64,000 nt of DNA from Acanthamoeba sp. SK_2022b (taxonomy: Eukaryota > Discosea > Longamoebia > Acanthamoebidae): assembly GCA_027943245.1 (NCBI GenBank), contig JANDJZ010000068.1, forward strand, positions 92,277-156,276, in the 5' to 3' direction. A program made the position numbers and the translations under genes. The notes under the pieces are model-generated. The model made no database searches. It saw only the letters and a list, made by a program, of their open reading frames with translations, and had not been told where the DNA came from. Shown here piece by piece: positions 35,701-46,983 of the stretch. Positions within the stretch are counted from its first letter, which is position 1, and each line of letters opens with the position of its first letter.

Positions 35701-36596
35701 TGGCTCGCTCTTCTCGGTCCGTCTCCCTTTCCTGGCCGCCCGCGTTTTCGTGTCGTGTCGCCCCTTTGCCGTGGATGTTGGTTGACGCTCGGCGTCTCTC
35801 TCTCTCAATCTCTCTTGTCTCTCTCATCTCTGGTGGCCAGAACGGAAAACCGAAATGCGTTGTCGCATCGGGTGCTGCTGCAGCTGGTGATGGAGCACCT
35901 CGACAACGAGCAGCACGACAAGACCGTGCAGGCCATCCAAAAGGAGAGCAACCTCCTCTGTGCGCAGCTCCTCTTCCTTCGTGGTGATGTCATGTAGACA
36001 TATATTCCTATTTTATTTTATTTTTATTTTTCAAGATTATTTTATTGAAAATAATTGAACCAATACGGTGCGATCAATGCCAGACGTGAAGCCGCCCGAG
36101 GCGGCCAAGACGAAGGAGAGCCAGCTGGTGACTCTGCTGCGCCTCTCCCAGATTCGACTCCGTGCGCACTACCTCACCACCAAGGACATCTTCGCTCCCG
36201 ACCTGCGTACGCCCCCACCTCCCACCAATAGCGTACACGCACACGCACACGCACACGCACACGCACACGCACACGCACACGCACACGCACACACACACGC
36301 ACACGCACACGCACACGCACACGGCAGAGGTCTGATGGAGAGGGTCGGGTGAGCAGCGAAGCCGTACGATGACGATTTCGATAAGGAGGTGGAGGTGATC
36401 GACCACCTGCCGGGGCGAGCCAAGGAGGAGGAGGCCGACGTCAACGTGTGGGACGAGCCGCCGGACAACCCCGAGAAGAACATCGTCAAGGTCCTCAACA
36501 AGAACCAGAAGCTCGAGATCCAGGCCGGCACGCTCAACAAGCTCATCGAGCAGCTCGTGCCCGATGCCGACAAGCCTCTCGGTATTCCCTCCCCCC

Positions 36597-36687
<91 letters not shown>

Positions 36688-37095
36688 GTGTAGAGCCCCG
36701 TGCGCGTATGCGTGCTGATTCGAAGCGTATCCAATCAGACCTGGCCTACATCAAGATCTTCGTGCACACGCACCAGAGCTTCACCACCTCGCAGGCCTTC
36801 CTCAAGGTAACCCTCATGGCTGGTCAGCTCTGCCCGTTGGAGCGCAGCGTAGTGATCGTGGCAACCACCTCACGATTGTTGTCCCTTACGCGCGCATCGT
36901 TTTTCTCCAGAAATTGGTGCAGCGGTACCAGGTGCCGGTGCCCAAGGGCATGTCGCGCGAGGAGTACAAGAGCAAGGTGCAGCAACCGATGGCCAAGCGC
37001 GTCTGCAACGTCATCAAGTACTGGGTCGAAAAGGTGAACGACGCCGATCACGCTCCCGCCGACCTTTTTTCGCTCACCATGTCGTCTCTCCCCCC

Positions 37096-37171
<76 letters not shown>

Positions 37172-37433
37172 TGCGCGCGTAGGGATGGGGTGACTTCTCG
37201 GACTCGAGGCTGCTTTACCAGCTGAACGGGTTCATAGATGGCAGTCTCGCGAGGGACGGCTACCACCAGCTGGCCCACTCGCTCCGCGCTGCCATCAACA
37301 AGAACAAGCTCTCCAACCTGAGGGACGAGAAGATGTTCGTCAGTGAGCCGCCCGAGCCCAAGGCACGTCATATATATTGTGTGTTGCGCGCGCGCGTGTG
37401 TGGTGTGTGGTGTGTGCGTGCGTGTGCGTGTGT

Positions 37434-37480
<47 letters not shown>

Positions 37481-38780
37481 TGCGCGTGCATGTAATGTTG
37501 TGCCTGTGTCAAGTGGGCTCAACTGCGCATTCATTGCTTGTCGCAGGTGCCGGCCAAGATCTTCTCGACGAAGCTCACGACGAAACAGATCGACGACGAG
37601 GAGATCGCGCGCCAGCTCACGCTCATGCACTTTGAACTCTACCAGGCCATCCTACCCAGCGAGTTTCTCAACAAGTCATGGCTCGACCCGCACCTCCGCT
37701 TCAAGGCATCTCCTCCTCTTCCACTCACGAACTCGATCGCTTGTTTCTTCCTGAATTACTTACTTTTTTATTTAATTGATTATTCTATTTATTTTTAATC
37801 TTTCTTTTATTGCTGCGCAGGCGCCCAATGTGATCGCGATGACAAAGGCCTACGAGGAGGTGTCGCTGTGGGTGGCCACCGAGATCCTCACTCAGGACAA
37901 GGCCCGTCGGCGCGTCAAGCTCATCAAGAAGTTCATCGACATCGCCAAGGTGCTACCCCCCTCCTCCAAACCACCCATGTTAGGTTGGCCTGTTCACGGA
38001 CCACTAATCCCATGTGGCTGTCACGACGTGCAGCATTTGCGGCAGCTCAACAACTTCCACAGCCTCTTCGCGGTGCTGGCGGGCCTCAACCTGCCACCGG
38101 TCCAGTCTCTCAACCGCGCCTTCTCCGAGATCCCCCTCCAGACCCAAAGCGTACGTGCCGCTGCTCTGTCGTCGCATTTCGTTCTTTCTTCGTTCTTTCG
38201 TTTCTCTTTTTTGAAGCTCCTCGTCTCCCTCCTCTCGGCATGCGTACAGGTGTTCTCGGAGCTGGTCAAGCTGATCCCTCCGCGCGAGGGAGAGGCGTTG
38301 GCCTACAAGGAGAGCCTCCAAAAATCCGTCGACGAGGGCCACCTCCCCCTTCTCCCCTACCTCGGTTCGCCTTCCCCCCCCTCTTCTCCTCGCCCGCCGC
38401 CAGGTTTGTCTCACCTGTCGAGTGGGTTTGTCGGGGGGGGCTAGACGTGGTGTTGCGGGACATCCTGCTCATCGAGGACGGCATCCCGTCGCGCACCAAA
38501 GTCAACAACCTCATCAACTTTGAGAAGCGCGCCCGCCTCTTCTCCGTCATCCAAAAGGTATCTCACGAGATTCTCTACCCCCCCCCCGCTCGTTCGCAGG
38601 CCTCTCACGGCTCGTGTGTCGTGTGTTGCGTGTCACGTGCGTGCGCAGGTGCAAGAGCATCAGCGGCGGGTGTACAACCTGCAGCCGGTGCATCAGGTGC
38701 GGGTGATCCTGGAGGAATCGATCAACGCCCACAAGCCGCTCAAGGAGCTCGAGGCCATCGCCTCTCGCCTCGATTCCTGA
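32786..38780 (+). CDS. Kelch-LisH-RasGEF protein (Dictyostelium GefF-like architecture)
   Basis: ATG 32786 opens a Ser/Pro-rich disordered leader of about 270 residues. From 33660, in separate short exons, come six to seven kelch blades: ARSGHTAVRFDDCLLIYGGR, EAMYILGGENASGQCVNDTW, LHKAVVYNDSIYIVGGADSN, RSDHTVVVYRSSLFVYGGRD, AMYMLGGAHEDD and EAFFVFGGRGQEG. A LisH motif (HRVLLQLVMEHLDNEQHDKT, about 35860) is followed by a RasGEF-N segment (36460-36930). The CDC25 catalytic domain ends the protein: ARQLTLMHFELYQAILPSEF, VIAMTKAYEEVSLWVATEIL, HLRQLNNFHSLFAVLAGLN and RVYNLQPVHQVRVILEES, with stop at 38778-38780. The protein loads Ras with GTP; LisH gives dimerisation and kelch gives partner binding. 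Dictyostelium has a kelch-containing RasGEF (GefF), so the layout is conserved in Amoebozoa. The AT-rich 36000-36065 gap is read as an intron, though a gene boundary is not excluded. Confidence 0.87.
36235..36323. repeat. (CACACG)n hexamer array in RasGEF intron
   Basis: About 14 copies of the hexamer in phase, with one CACACA variant, lying in the intron after the exon ending IFAPDL. Confidence 0.95.
36600..36684. repeat. (GT)n then (GA)n compound microsatellite in RasGEF intron
   Basis: About 28 GT dinucleotides pass directly into about 14 GA dinucleotides just after the exon ending DADKPLG. Confidence 0.95.
37098..37170. repeat. (GT)n microsatellite in RasGEF intron
   Basis: Thirty-six uninterrupted GT units preceded by a C-run, between the exons ending YWVEK and starting GWGDFSD. 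Confidence 0.95.
37381..37490. repeat. GT/GC-rich alternating tract in RasGEF intron
   Basis: Imperfect alternating purine-pyrimidine DNA (GC, GT and GTGTGG units) ending in a pure GT run, within the intron after FVSEPPEPK. Confidence 0.9.
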
Positions 38781-38876
38781 TATCCCCCCCCCCCCCGCTC
38801 TCCCGCTCTCTCGACTCGCCAACACGCGATAAGAGGAGCGTTGAGTGTATGTGAGCGTTGAGCCGTGGCTGTGTAG

Positions 38877-38882
38877 AATAAA
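38877..38882 (+). promoter_or_regulatory. Possible polyadenylation signal AATAAA
   Basis: AATAAA lies 97 bases after the RasGEF stop and before the convergent DNMT1 stop at 38933. Use as a poly(A) signal is inferred. Confidence 0.4.
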
Positions 38883-38932
38883 TAAGCGTTGTGTCGAGTC
38901 CTGTCATGTTTGCGGACGGGGAGCAGTCAAGG

Positions 38933-39709
38933 TCAAGACGACGACGACGACGACGACGATGAGGAGGAGGAGGAAGATGCGGCTGGCGCGTTGACGTCCT
39001 GCTCGATGGCGCGGGCGAGCTCGCGACCAAGGGCGGCGGCCAATCGCGGCGGCACAGCGTTGCCGATTTGTCGATGCATGTCTGATATCGAATCACCAAC
39101 ACGACACGACATCGAAGTTGAGACCGTGTCGTGTGTCGTGTGTCGTGTGTCGTGTGTCGTATGTCGGCCCGATCGTACCCTTGAGGTTGTCCCTCTCGGC
39201 GTAGAAGCGGAAGTCGTCGGGGAAGCCCTGGGAGCGGGCGTGCTCGCGCACGGTGATGACGCGGCTCTGGTAGGGGTGGAGGACCTTGCCCTGCTTGCCC
39301 ATGGGGCACACCTCGGTCAGGGCCGTCTGGAAGTAGCCCTGGTAGTCCAACCGCCCGTACAGCCCCGGCCACATCCTGTGCTTCGATGCTGTGGCGGTTG
39401 TGTTGTGTTGTGTTGTGTTGTTGTGTCGTCAGAGCGAATGTCACGACGAACACTACGAGGAGCAAAGACAAACCTTTGGAGTTGGGATCAGAGAGACACC
39501 AGGGCGAGAGGCTCGGCGGAAGGTCGCGATGGTCGTAGAAGGGCGGATTGTCAGGGTAGGGCTCGCCCACCGCTGGTCTGCACAACACAAGCACAAAGGC
39601 AATGAGTGACCACACACATCACACATCACACACACATCACACACGACACACACACATCACACACGACACACACACACATCACACACACATCACACACATC
39701 ACACACACA

Positions 39710-39775
<66 letters not shown>

Positions 39776-41159
39776 ATAAGAAAGCGGGGAGGGGCGTGCC
39801 TTTTGGGGACGTTGCAGATGCGTTTGACGTTCATTTCGGTGAAGGTCTTGGTCACGTGGTTGTAGAGCTTGTTGCCCCGCGTGCGCCGCCGCATGGCCTT
39901 CTGGAAGTCGGACTGGGGCTCCACGTCGTACTCGCGCACCTCGCTTCCGATCCACTTGTCTGCGAGATCGGCGGTGGTTGGGAAGGGGGGGGGGCAAGGG
40001 GGGCGCGACGTCAGTGGACCACCCTCGCCCTGGGCAAGGGCTGGCGTTGTTGAGCACGCCAACGTGCGTTGAACGCACCCTTGTGCTCGCCCGACCTGCT
40101 TCGTTCGTCCTTGGGCTCCTCCGGCTCATCGTACTCGAAGGCCGGTAGATCCGAGATCGCATCGCCCACTTGATTGGTTGTTGTGTGTTGTTGTTGTGTG
40201 TTGTTGTTGTGTGTTGTTGTTGTGTGTTGTTGTTGTTCAGCACGGCGTTTTGTACGAAGCGGGATCGCGACACAGTACAGGAGCGAACCTGAGATGTATC
40301 GGTGCGCTGCGCTGCGCGTCGTGACGGGATCCAAGCGCACGCCCACGTTGGGCAGCACCATCGACAGCGACCCAGGCTTCGGGAACGTGTGCGTCGGCTG
40401 CCACATCACAATATCATTATTTACAATTTATTTAATTGAATTGAATTTTAATTTTTAAAAGAAAATAATTTCAATTAAAATAGGTGGTGTGTCGTGTTGT
40501 ACCTGAGGGAACTGGGGCAGCGTGTGCCCTCGTAGCACGCCCCAGATGAAGAACCGCCGTCGCGACTGCGGCACGCCATACATGCCGGCCTGCTGGAGGC
40601 TGAAACGAGCCTGGTAGCCCATGGCGGTCAAGGCGCGGAGGATAAACTTGACCACGCCGAGCTTGATGCCGCCAGACATGCGCGCCTTGGTCTCCTGTAT
40701 GCCGCCCAGCTTGAAGTCCACCATGCCACGCACGTTCTCTGTCTCGACCACAACGCGTTGGCGCCTTTCGATGCGAGTGGGCGGGATTGGGGGGGGGGGC
40801 GAGCGCTTACCGAGCAGGAAGTAGGTGGGCCGGTAAAAGTCGACGCAGGACAGGGTCGTGGCGATGAGCGAGTTGAGCACGTCGTCGGCCTTGGGGAACC
40901 TGTTCATTCCGGTGAAGCCCTGCGATGGCCATCGTGATGCCAGCTGGCGTTAGTAGGGGAGGCGCATGTGTCGAGTGTGTCACACACGCGTACCTGGCAG
41001 GGCGGGCCGCAGTAGATGAAGTCGATGGCACCCTTGGGCGGCAGTTGGTTGGCCTCGACGGCCTCCTTCCTGCCGGTCTTGGTGGCCTCTTCGTGTCGCT
41101 CGATGGCGTGCTTAAGCAGCGCGTTGATGTCCCCGTGCAGCACGTTCGTGTCTCTATTC

Positions 41160-41227
<68 letters not shown>

Positions 41228-42029
41228 CACGATTCATTCAAGCAGGCCAAGCAATGAAGTCATGGGGCGAGGAGCATGTACGGTCGGTTGTTCCTGAAGG
41301 TCTTGACGGCCGATCCCACCCACTCGACAGCGTGGGTGGTCTTGATGTACTCACACGCATGCAGACCTAGAGCACCGAGGCCAACCAGCAGCGTAAGAGC
41401 AGCGCCCTCGCCCGCTGGCATCGCGTCCAGCCATGGCCTGACTCGACAGGCAGAGGTTGCGGTACCGTGCGTGAAGCCACCACAGCCGGCAAAGAGGTCC
41501 ATGGCGATGATGGGCTTCTGCTTCTGCCGGACCAGCGCGGCCTTCTTGCAGTGCGCGTCCAACGAAGCCAACGTGGCCTGTAGACCAGATAATACATAAT
41601 TAATTAATTAATTATAATAAAATATAAATATAAAATAATATAAAATAATGCATAAATCAGTCAGCAAGGGACACGACTTTGTTGGAAGCGAGGAGCAAGG
41701 GGGGGATCACCTTCGCCAGGTCGACCTCAGCGGGATCGAGGTCTTCCACCGACTTGTCGATGGGGTCGTACTTGGTCTGCACGAAGAAGCGGTGCCAGTC
41801 GTCCAGCCGGTAGGCGTCGAGGTCGTCGATGTCGGTGATGTGCCTGGCCAGAGAGCCGTACAGAGAGATTATCAGGGACCACGCCAGCACGATCGAACGT
41901 TCGCGGATAGACGAGAGAGAAGACCTGCAGGTACCTGACCAGGCACTTGCCTTCGACGGGCAGATCGTCGAGCTTGACGTTCTTCATTTGATCGGACCTG
42001 ATGCGTGCATCACAATGGACCAGTTTGTG

Positions 42030-42100
<71 letters not shown>

Positions 42101-42374
42101 GTGTGTGTGTGTCGTGTGTGTGTCGTGTGTGTGTGTCGTGTGTGTGTCGTGTGTGCGTTGGGTGTCGGTGGACGTACCAGAAGAGCTCTCGGTCGTCGTG
42201 GTTGAGGCTGACCCGCACCTTGCGCGTGAGCTCCCCGTAGCGGTACAGGCGCCTGAGCCGCACGCACTTGGTCTGGTTGACGCCCCACAGCTGCACGATC
42301 TGATGGATCTCGTAGGGCGTGGCCGGCATCTGCAGGTGACACCCAGCACGAGTTCACCAAACATGCATATGCAC

Positions 42375-42436
<62 letters not shown>

Positions 42437-43776
42437 TGTTGGTGAGTGACGGAGACGGCACCTCGCGGCCTTCCTTCCTGACGCTCTCCTTCATGTCGTT
42501 GGGTACAAGGTAGATGAAGTCGTGCTGGTGATAAGCCACGCCCTTGAACAGAAAGCTGCCGTAGTAGGACTTGGCGCCGTCCACATTCACCGGCTTGTGC
42601 GGCCACCGCTTCTTGGCCGACTGCTCCTTTCGCTGTGGCGAGTCACACGCGCCAGTTCAGAATTCGCGCACGACAGCGCCCACGCCACATGCACTCGGGC
42701 GCACGTACCTTCTTCGAGAAGCAGGAGTAGCAGATGTACTTGGTGTTCATGGTGATGCCCTCCATCTCCTCTTCGGTTGATGGTGGTTGCTCGTGCTTGC
42801 GCGCGTCCTCGAACCTGCCGAGCACGCCAACGCCAACGCCGATGCCAAGGAAACGATTAAGCGGCGATTGCAACGCTGGGTCGGGGGGGGGGGAGGGGAG
42901 GCGAAACATACGCGCCGGTCTCCAAGTCGGCGTAGAAGCGATAGAAGTAGGTCTCCTTATCGTCGTAGGTGGGATGCTCGTGGGGGTCGGGAGGCATGAA
43001 GACGACCTTGACCTTGCGCACAACGTGATCGAGGGCGAACGACTCGCATATGTCCGAGAGGAAGAGCTCCTCGGCGCCGCCCACCTCCTGCAGGATCGTC
43101 TCGCGGCCCTTGAGCATACGGCGGGCGTGAACAGACATCGAGCCCTTCTTGCCGCGCCGTGGTTGCTCGTCGAACATGGAGATTATGCGGTAGATGTGGC
43201 ACGCTCGGCCGTCCACGTCGTCCGTCGCCGCCACGGTGGTGGGCTTGATCTTGTCCGCCGCCTTCACGCCGGCCGCGTTCACGTAGACAAAGTCGCCCAC
43301 GTCGATCCGCTCGGCGGGAGCGGTGCCCGCATCCGAGCCGACGGCAGCAGTGCTGCGTCTCAGCAGGGACTCGTAGAACACGCGGGACTTGCCTCCGCGC
43401 TCGAGCGTCTGCGTTATCTCGCCCAGCCAGCTCCACTCGCTCGGCTCCCAATCGCGACGCTTGGCCTTGGTCGCGGCCTCCTTCTTGTCGTCGATCTTGA
43501 TGTCGCTAGTGGCATCCTCCTCCATGGCCTCGCCGGCGGCGGCAGAGCCCGATGACGAAGACTGCAGGGGGGCCTTGTTTCGCGCCATGCGACGCAGCTT
43601 CTTCTGGGCCTCCAGCTCGGCCGCCATGTTCACCTCGCGCAGCACCTTTTCGGAAAAGAGTTGGCGGGCGATGAAGCCCACGAGCGGCGTGACGGTAGCG
43701 GGCGTTCTCTCCAGCTTCTTGCTTACGGCCGACCTGCGCACAGCCTCAGCTGAGAGAGAGAGAGAGAGAGCAAGCG

Positions 43777-43842
<66 letters not shown>

Positions 43843-44958
43843 TGTCAGTAGGCTCAGGCAAAGGCGTGGGGAGGCGAGGCAACGGTACAGGCTGCGTGGG
43901 CAGCTCGAGCGGCGTCCTTGCCGCGACCCTTCTTGCCCTTCTTCTTCTTGTCGAGCCCCTGGAAGAAGGGGAACTTGAGGATGTCCTCCGTGTCGAGGTA
44001 GCCCCACGCTTCGTCAAAGATGTGATCGATGTGCTTCACCACGTCCTTCTCCTGCTCGCGCGTGGCACTTGAGTGAGTACACCTAACCCCCCCCCCCACA
44101 TTCCCCACATTCCCCTCGCCACGCAACACATCACGCGCGCCGCTTACCGAGAACGAAGGAAACTCGCCAAACGGGTCCTGCAGGGTCTCGATCATCTTGT
44201 CGTACGAGATCGAAGGGTCCTGGTTCATCTGTTGCCGCCAAATCGCCAAGGAAACGAGGAGACGGTCAATCGGTCGGTCAATCGAGAGGCGGGCTTCCGA
44301 GAGAGCAAGGATGGAGGGCAAGGCCTGTGTGTGTGCGTACGATGAGCATGATGCGCTTGCCGATCTGGTACTTCTGCAAGAACGGACGCCAGATGTGCTG
44401 GTACTTGTCCGAGGGCTCGCCCAGCTTGTAGTAGGAGTACTCGGTCTTGAACCAGACCGCTCCGTCCGGGTAGATGTCCCTGTGGTGGAGAGTGTTTGGG
44501 GGGGGGGGTTAGAAGAGGAGAGTGGCGATGAAGTCGTCTTGGCCACGACGAACCAGAAGAAGATGGTGGAGAGGGCGACGTCGAAGCCTGGCTGCTGCTT
44601 CTTCTTGGCCCGCTTCTCCTCCTTCTTCTCCGCAGCGCTTTCGTCTTCGTCGTTGTCCTCGTCCTCCGATTCATCATCATCCTGAAAATACCAGCGCCAA
44701 CCGAGGAGTTGTCATCAGCGCAGCGCATCCTTCCACAAGAGACCGAGGCTGTGTGCGGCACTGATGAGCGACGTACGTCTTCGTCGATCTCGTCCGAGTA
44801 GGGCACTGCCGTGCCGGACGCACGCAGCTCCTCAAATTCGGTCTTTGGCTTCTTCTTGCCCTCAGCCGACGGGAGCATCGTCTCCAGAGAGCAGATCCTG
44901 CAGGAGATAAAAAAGCAAACGTCAATATTGGTATCTTGTGTAGATGTGTGTGCGCATG

Positions 44959-44989
<31 letters not shown>

Positions 44990-46565
44990 CGTGGAGAGGG
45001 ACCTGTTGTCATCGGAGATGTCATAGATGGTGAAGTCGTTCAAGACGCGCCAGGGCTGCTCCTCGCCCAGGGCAGTCTCGGCAGCCAAGTATTCGTCGAT
45101 AAGCTCCACCTTGGTCTCCTCTATTTCGGTCGGCTGGTGAGCGTAGTGCTTGGAAAGGTCGAGGTCGGGGCGCGACAGCAGCGAGAATCCACTCGAGGGC
45201 AGGGCCGATGTTGTGGCCATCGCGTCGTCACCGGCGGCCTTCCTCTTCTTGTTCTTGGGTTCCTCAAAGTCGTCGTCATCACTCAGCGCCTTCTCCTTGC
45301 CCTTTCCCTTTCCCTTTCCCTTGGGATCGTCCGCGTCTTCGATCTCGTCGTCCGAGTCCACGCCGCGCTTCCGCTTCTCCTTGGCCCGGCCCTCCTCATC
45401 CTCCCTGCGGTTCTCCTCTTCCTCCATCTTGTCCAAGACGTCCCTCAACTTCCCTATGAATGGGGTCGTGAGCAGCACGTTGCTGAGCTGCTCGTTCATC
45501 TGGCCTGTTAAGCGTGCCCCACGCGAGTCAGTGCCACCGAGGATCGCCGAGGGACACACGTCTCTACATGAGCGGGCGAGTACCGAGGAAGTTCTGGATC
45601 TGGTCGATCACCCACTCACCGTGCTGGTAGACGTCGTCCTCGGTGAAGCCCTTCCTGCCGTCCTTCTCCAGATGCACAGCGTCCATCTGATCGCCGTTTG
45701 CTCCCTCATCCACACTCGTCTCCTCTGCTCGCCATCATTGGACCATAAACCCAAATGCACGCGCAGAGAGTGGGGAGAGAGCACCATGCGCACCTGTCAT
45801 GATGAGTCGCTTCATGACTTCCTCAAACGGACGCGAGCACACGTCGTCCTGCTTGAGCAAGTTGACGATCTTGTGGGTAAGGTCTACCTTCCTCTGAAAC
45901 GCTGCCCATGTGCTGGCATAGGTCGAGGCCGGTTGCAGCAGCTTGTAGTAGCCCTGCAGAGTTTCGATCATCACCGCTGCTTCGGGACCGTCGTAGTGAA
46001 CGGTCCACCGTTCGATGGCACGAAGCAACACCTGTGAGAGAAAGCAGGAATGACGCGGTTCGTTGGTGAGCTCGCGTGATCGAGTCGGTACGTGTAGGGG
46101 AGAGTACCGGCTTGGAAGAGCGCTGGCTGCCCTCTTCGCCGAGATCGGACCCAACGTAGCCATCGGCGGAGACATGAGCCAGGGCGAGTTCGCCTACCTC
46201 GTCGAGACTGCTGGGTCTCTCCCTAACATTTTTCTTGTCCTGGATCATGACGAAGAAGGAGAATCCATCCAGCGTTCGCTGTGCCTTGTCCGAATCGTCT
46301 GCCCCCTCAAATCTACCAATTTTATGGACATCTAGCTCTCTGATCCGCGCCCGTGGGTTATTTTTCTTTGCTACGGCTGCCTTCTTGGTTTGGTCCTTTG
46401 CCGCGCCCTGTGTGGTCTCAGCGATTAGAGTTAGATCTGATGGGCAAATGTAAAATGTGAATTGAAAGCAAGTGAAGGGCGAACATTGGCCAGGAAAGCC
46501 TTTATCGATCCGGCAGCAGCTTTCTTGTCATCTTCGTTCTCTGCTACCCGCCCAGAACGCCTCAT
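38933..46565 (-). CDS. DNMT1: DNMT1-type DNA (cytosine-5) methyltransferase
   Basis: The start is ATG 46565 (MRRSGRVAENEDD) and the stop TGA 38933-38935, with over 20 exons. An RFTS-like targeting region spans about 46400-43900, with SYYKLGEPSDKYQHIW typical of it, broken by acidic linkers. Two BAH domains follow: about 43330-42900 (RIDVGDFVYVNAAG, RIISMFDE, ELFLSDICESFALDHVV) and about 42570-41930 (VAYHQHDFIYLVPND, VRLRRLYRYGE). All C5-methyltransferase motifs are present in order: I DLFAGCGGFTHG, IV YCGPPCQ with the catalytic Cys, VI ENVRG, VIII QAGMYGVPQSRRRFF, IX YQSRVITVREHARSQGFPDD and X RQIGNAVPPRLAAALGREL. No CXXC zinc finger is visible between RFTS and BAH. Known role of the family: maintenance of CpG methylation after replication. 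The C terminus is a Ser homopolymer encoded by TCG/TCC codons. Confidence 0.93.
39611..39773. repeat. (CA)n/CACAT tract in DNMT1 intron
   Basis: ACACATC units pass into about 27 pure CA units. The sense strand of DNMT1 reads GT. Confidence 0.95.
41161..41226. repeat. (CA)n microsatellite in DNMT1 intron
   Basis: About 32 pure CA units between the exons starting RDTNVLHGD and ending VKTFRNN; the sense strand reads GT. Confidence 0.95.
42025..42160. repeat. (GT)n tract with GTC interruptions in DNMT1 intron
   Basis: A pure GT run of about 32 units followed by several GTGTGTGTC units between the exons ending DRELFW and starting SDQMKNV. Confidence 0.95.
42375..42435. repeat. (GT)n microsatellite in DNMT1 intron
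   Basis: About 30 pure GT units on the plus strand (CA in sense) next to the exon ending RKEGRE. Confidence 0.95.
43752..43841. repeat. (GA)n and (GT)n compound tract in DNMT1 intron
   Basis: Nine GA units, a short unique spacer, then about 30 GT units on the plus strand. Confidence 0.95.
44946..44990. repeat. (GTGC)n tetramer array in DNMT1 intron
   Basis: About eight GTGC/CGTG tetramers follow a short GT run in the intron after the exon ending DISDDN. Confidence 0.9.
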
Positions 46566-46983
46566 GCCGAGATCCCTACTTTCCGCGCAGATTTAATAAT
46601 CCTGTTGTCTGTTTTGTTGTTTCGGTGTTGGCGCCAAAACGTTTAACGCCAGAAGCACCAAAGAAAAGGTCAAAGAAAACATTTTCTGCGACTTTGGCGA
46701 CCAAACAAGGGAGGTGGGGGAAGCGGGGTGGGGCTCGAACACGGCCTCTCAACCAAGTGCGCCGAAGGAGCCACTTCCACTAGCGGGGTCCCTTGGAAGG
46801 CAAAGCTTTTTTCTGCCACCACCCTCTGCCTGCCTCCCCAGACGGCCTGTTTTCTTGCGAGTTTCTGGTAGCTCATAACAACTTCGCCAACACAATTTGG
46901 TTTTGCACATCTGCGCGCTACAAATGTGGACAGGTGTAGAGACCTCCATCTTTTAAGGCACAACTACCGTCACAACCGCAACA
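46566..46983. other. Divergent intergenic region with tRNA-like boxes
   Basis: The gap of about 420 bp lies between the divergent DNMT1 and small membrane protein genes. The minus strand has an A-box match (46771-46782, TAGTGGAAGTGG) and a B-box match (46732-46740, GTTCGAGCC) at tRNA-like spacing. The T-arm and acceptor stems do not pair, so no tRNA gene is called. Confidence 0.35.

Noticed and set aside
36000..36068. Gene boundary between the kelch-LisH part and the RasGEF part
   Set aside because: The AT-rich block resembles introns inside this and other genes, LisH upstream of RasGEF is a known amoebozoan order, and no separate promoter is evident. It remains the weakest joint in that model.
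36235..36323. CRISPR-like array
   Set aside because: The repeats are a continuous hexamer without spacers, inside a eukaryotic intron.
36564..37170. Open frames reading VCVCVC or THTHTH through GT/CA tracts
   Set aside because: These are translations of intronic dinucleotide repeats lying between exons of recognised genes.
46725..46790. A functional tRNA gene on the minus strand
   Set aside because: Box motifs match, but only two of five T-arm pairs and none of the acceptor pairs form in the implied fold.
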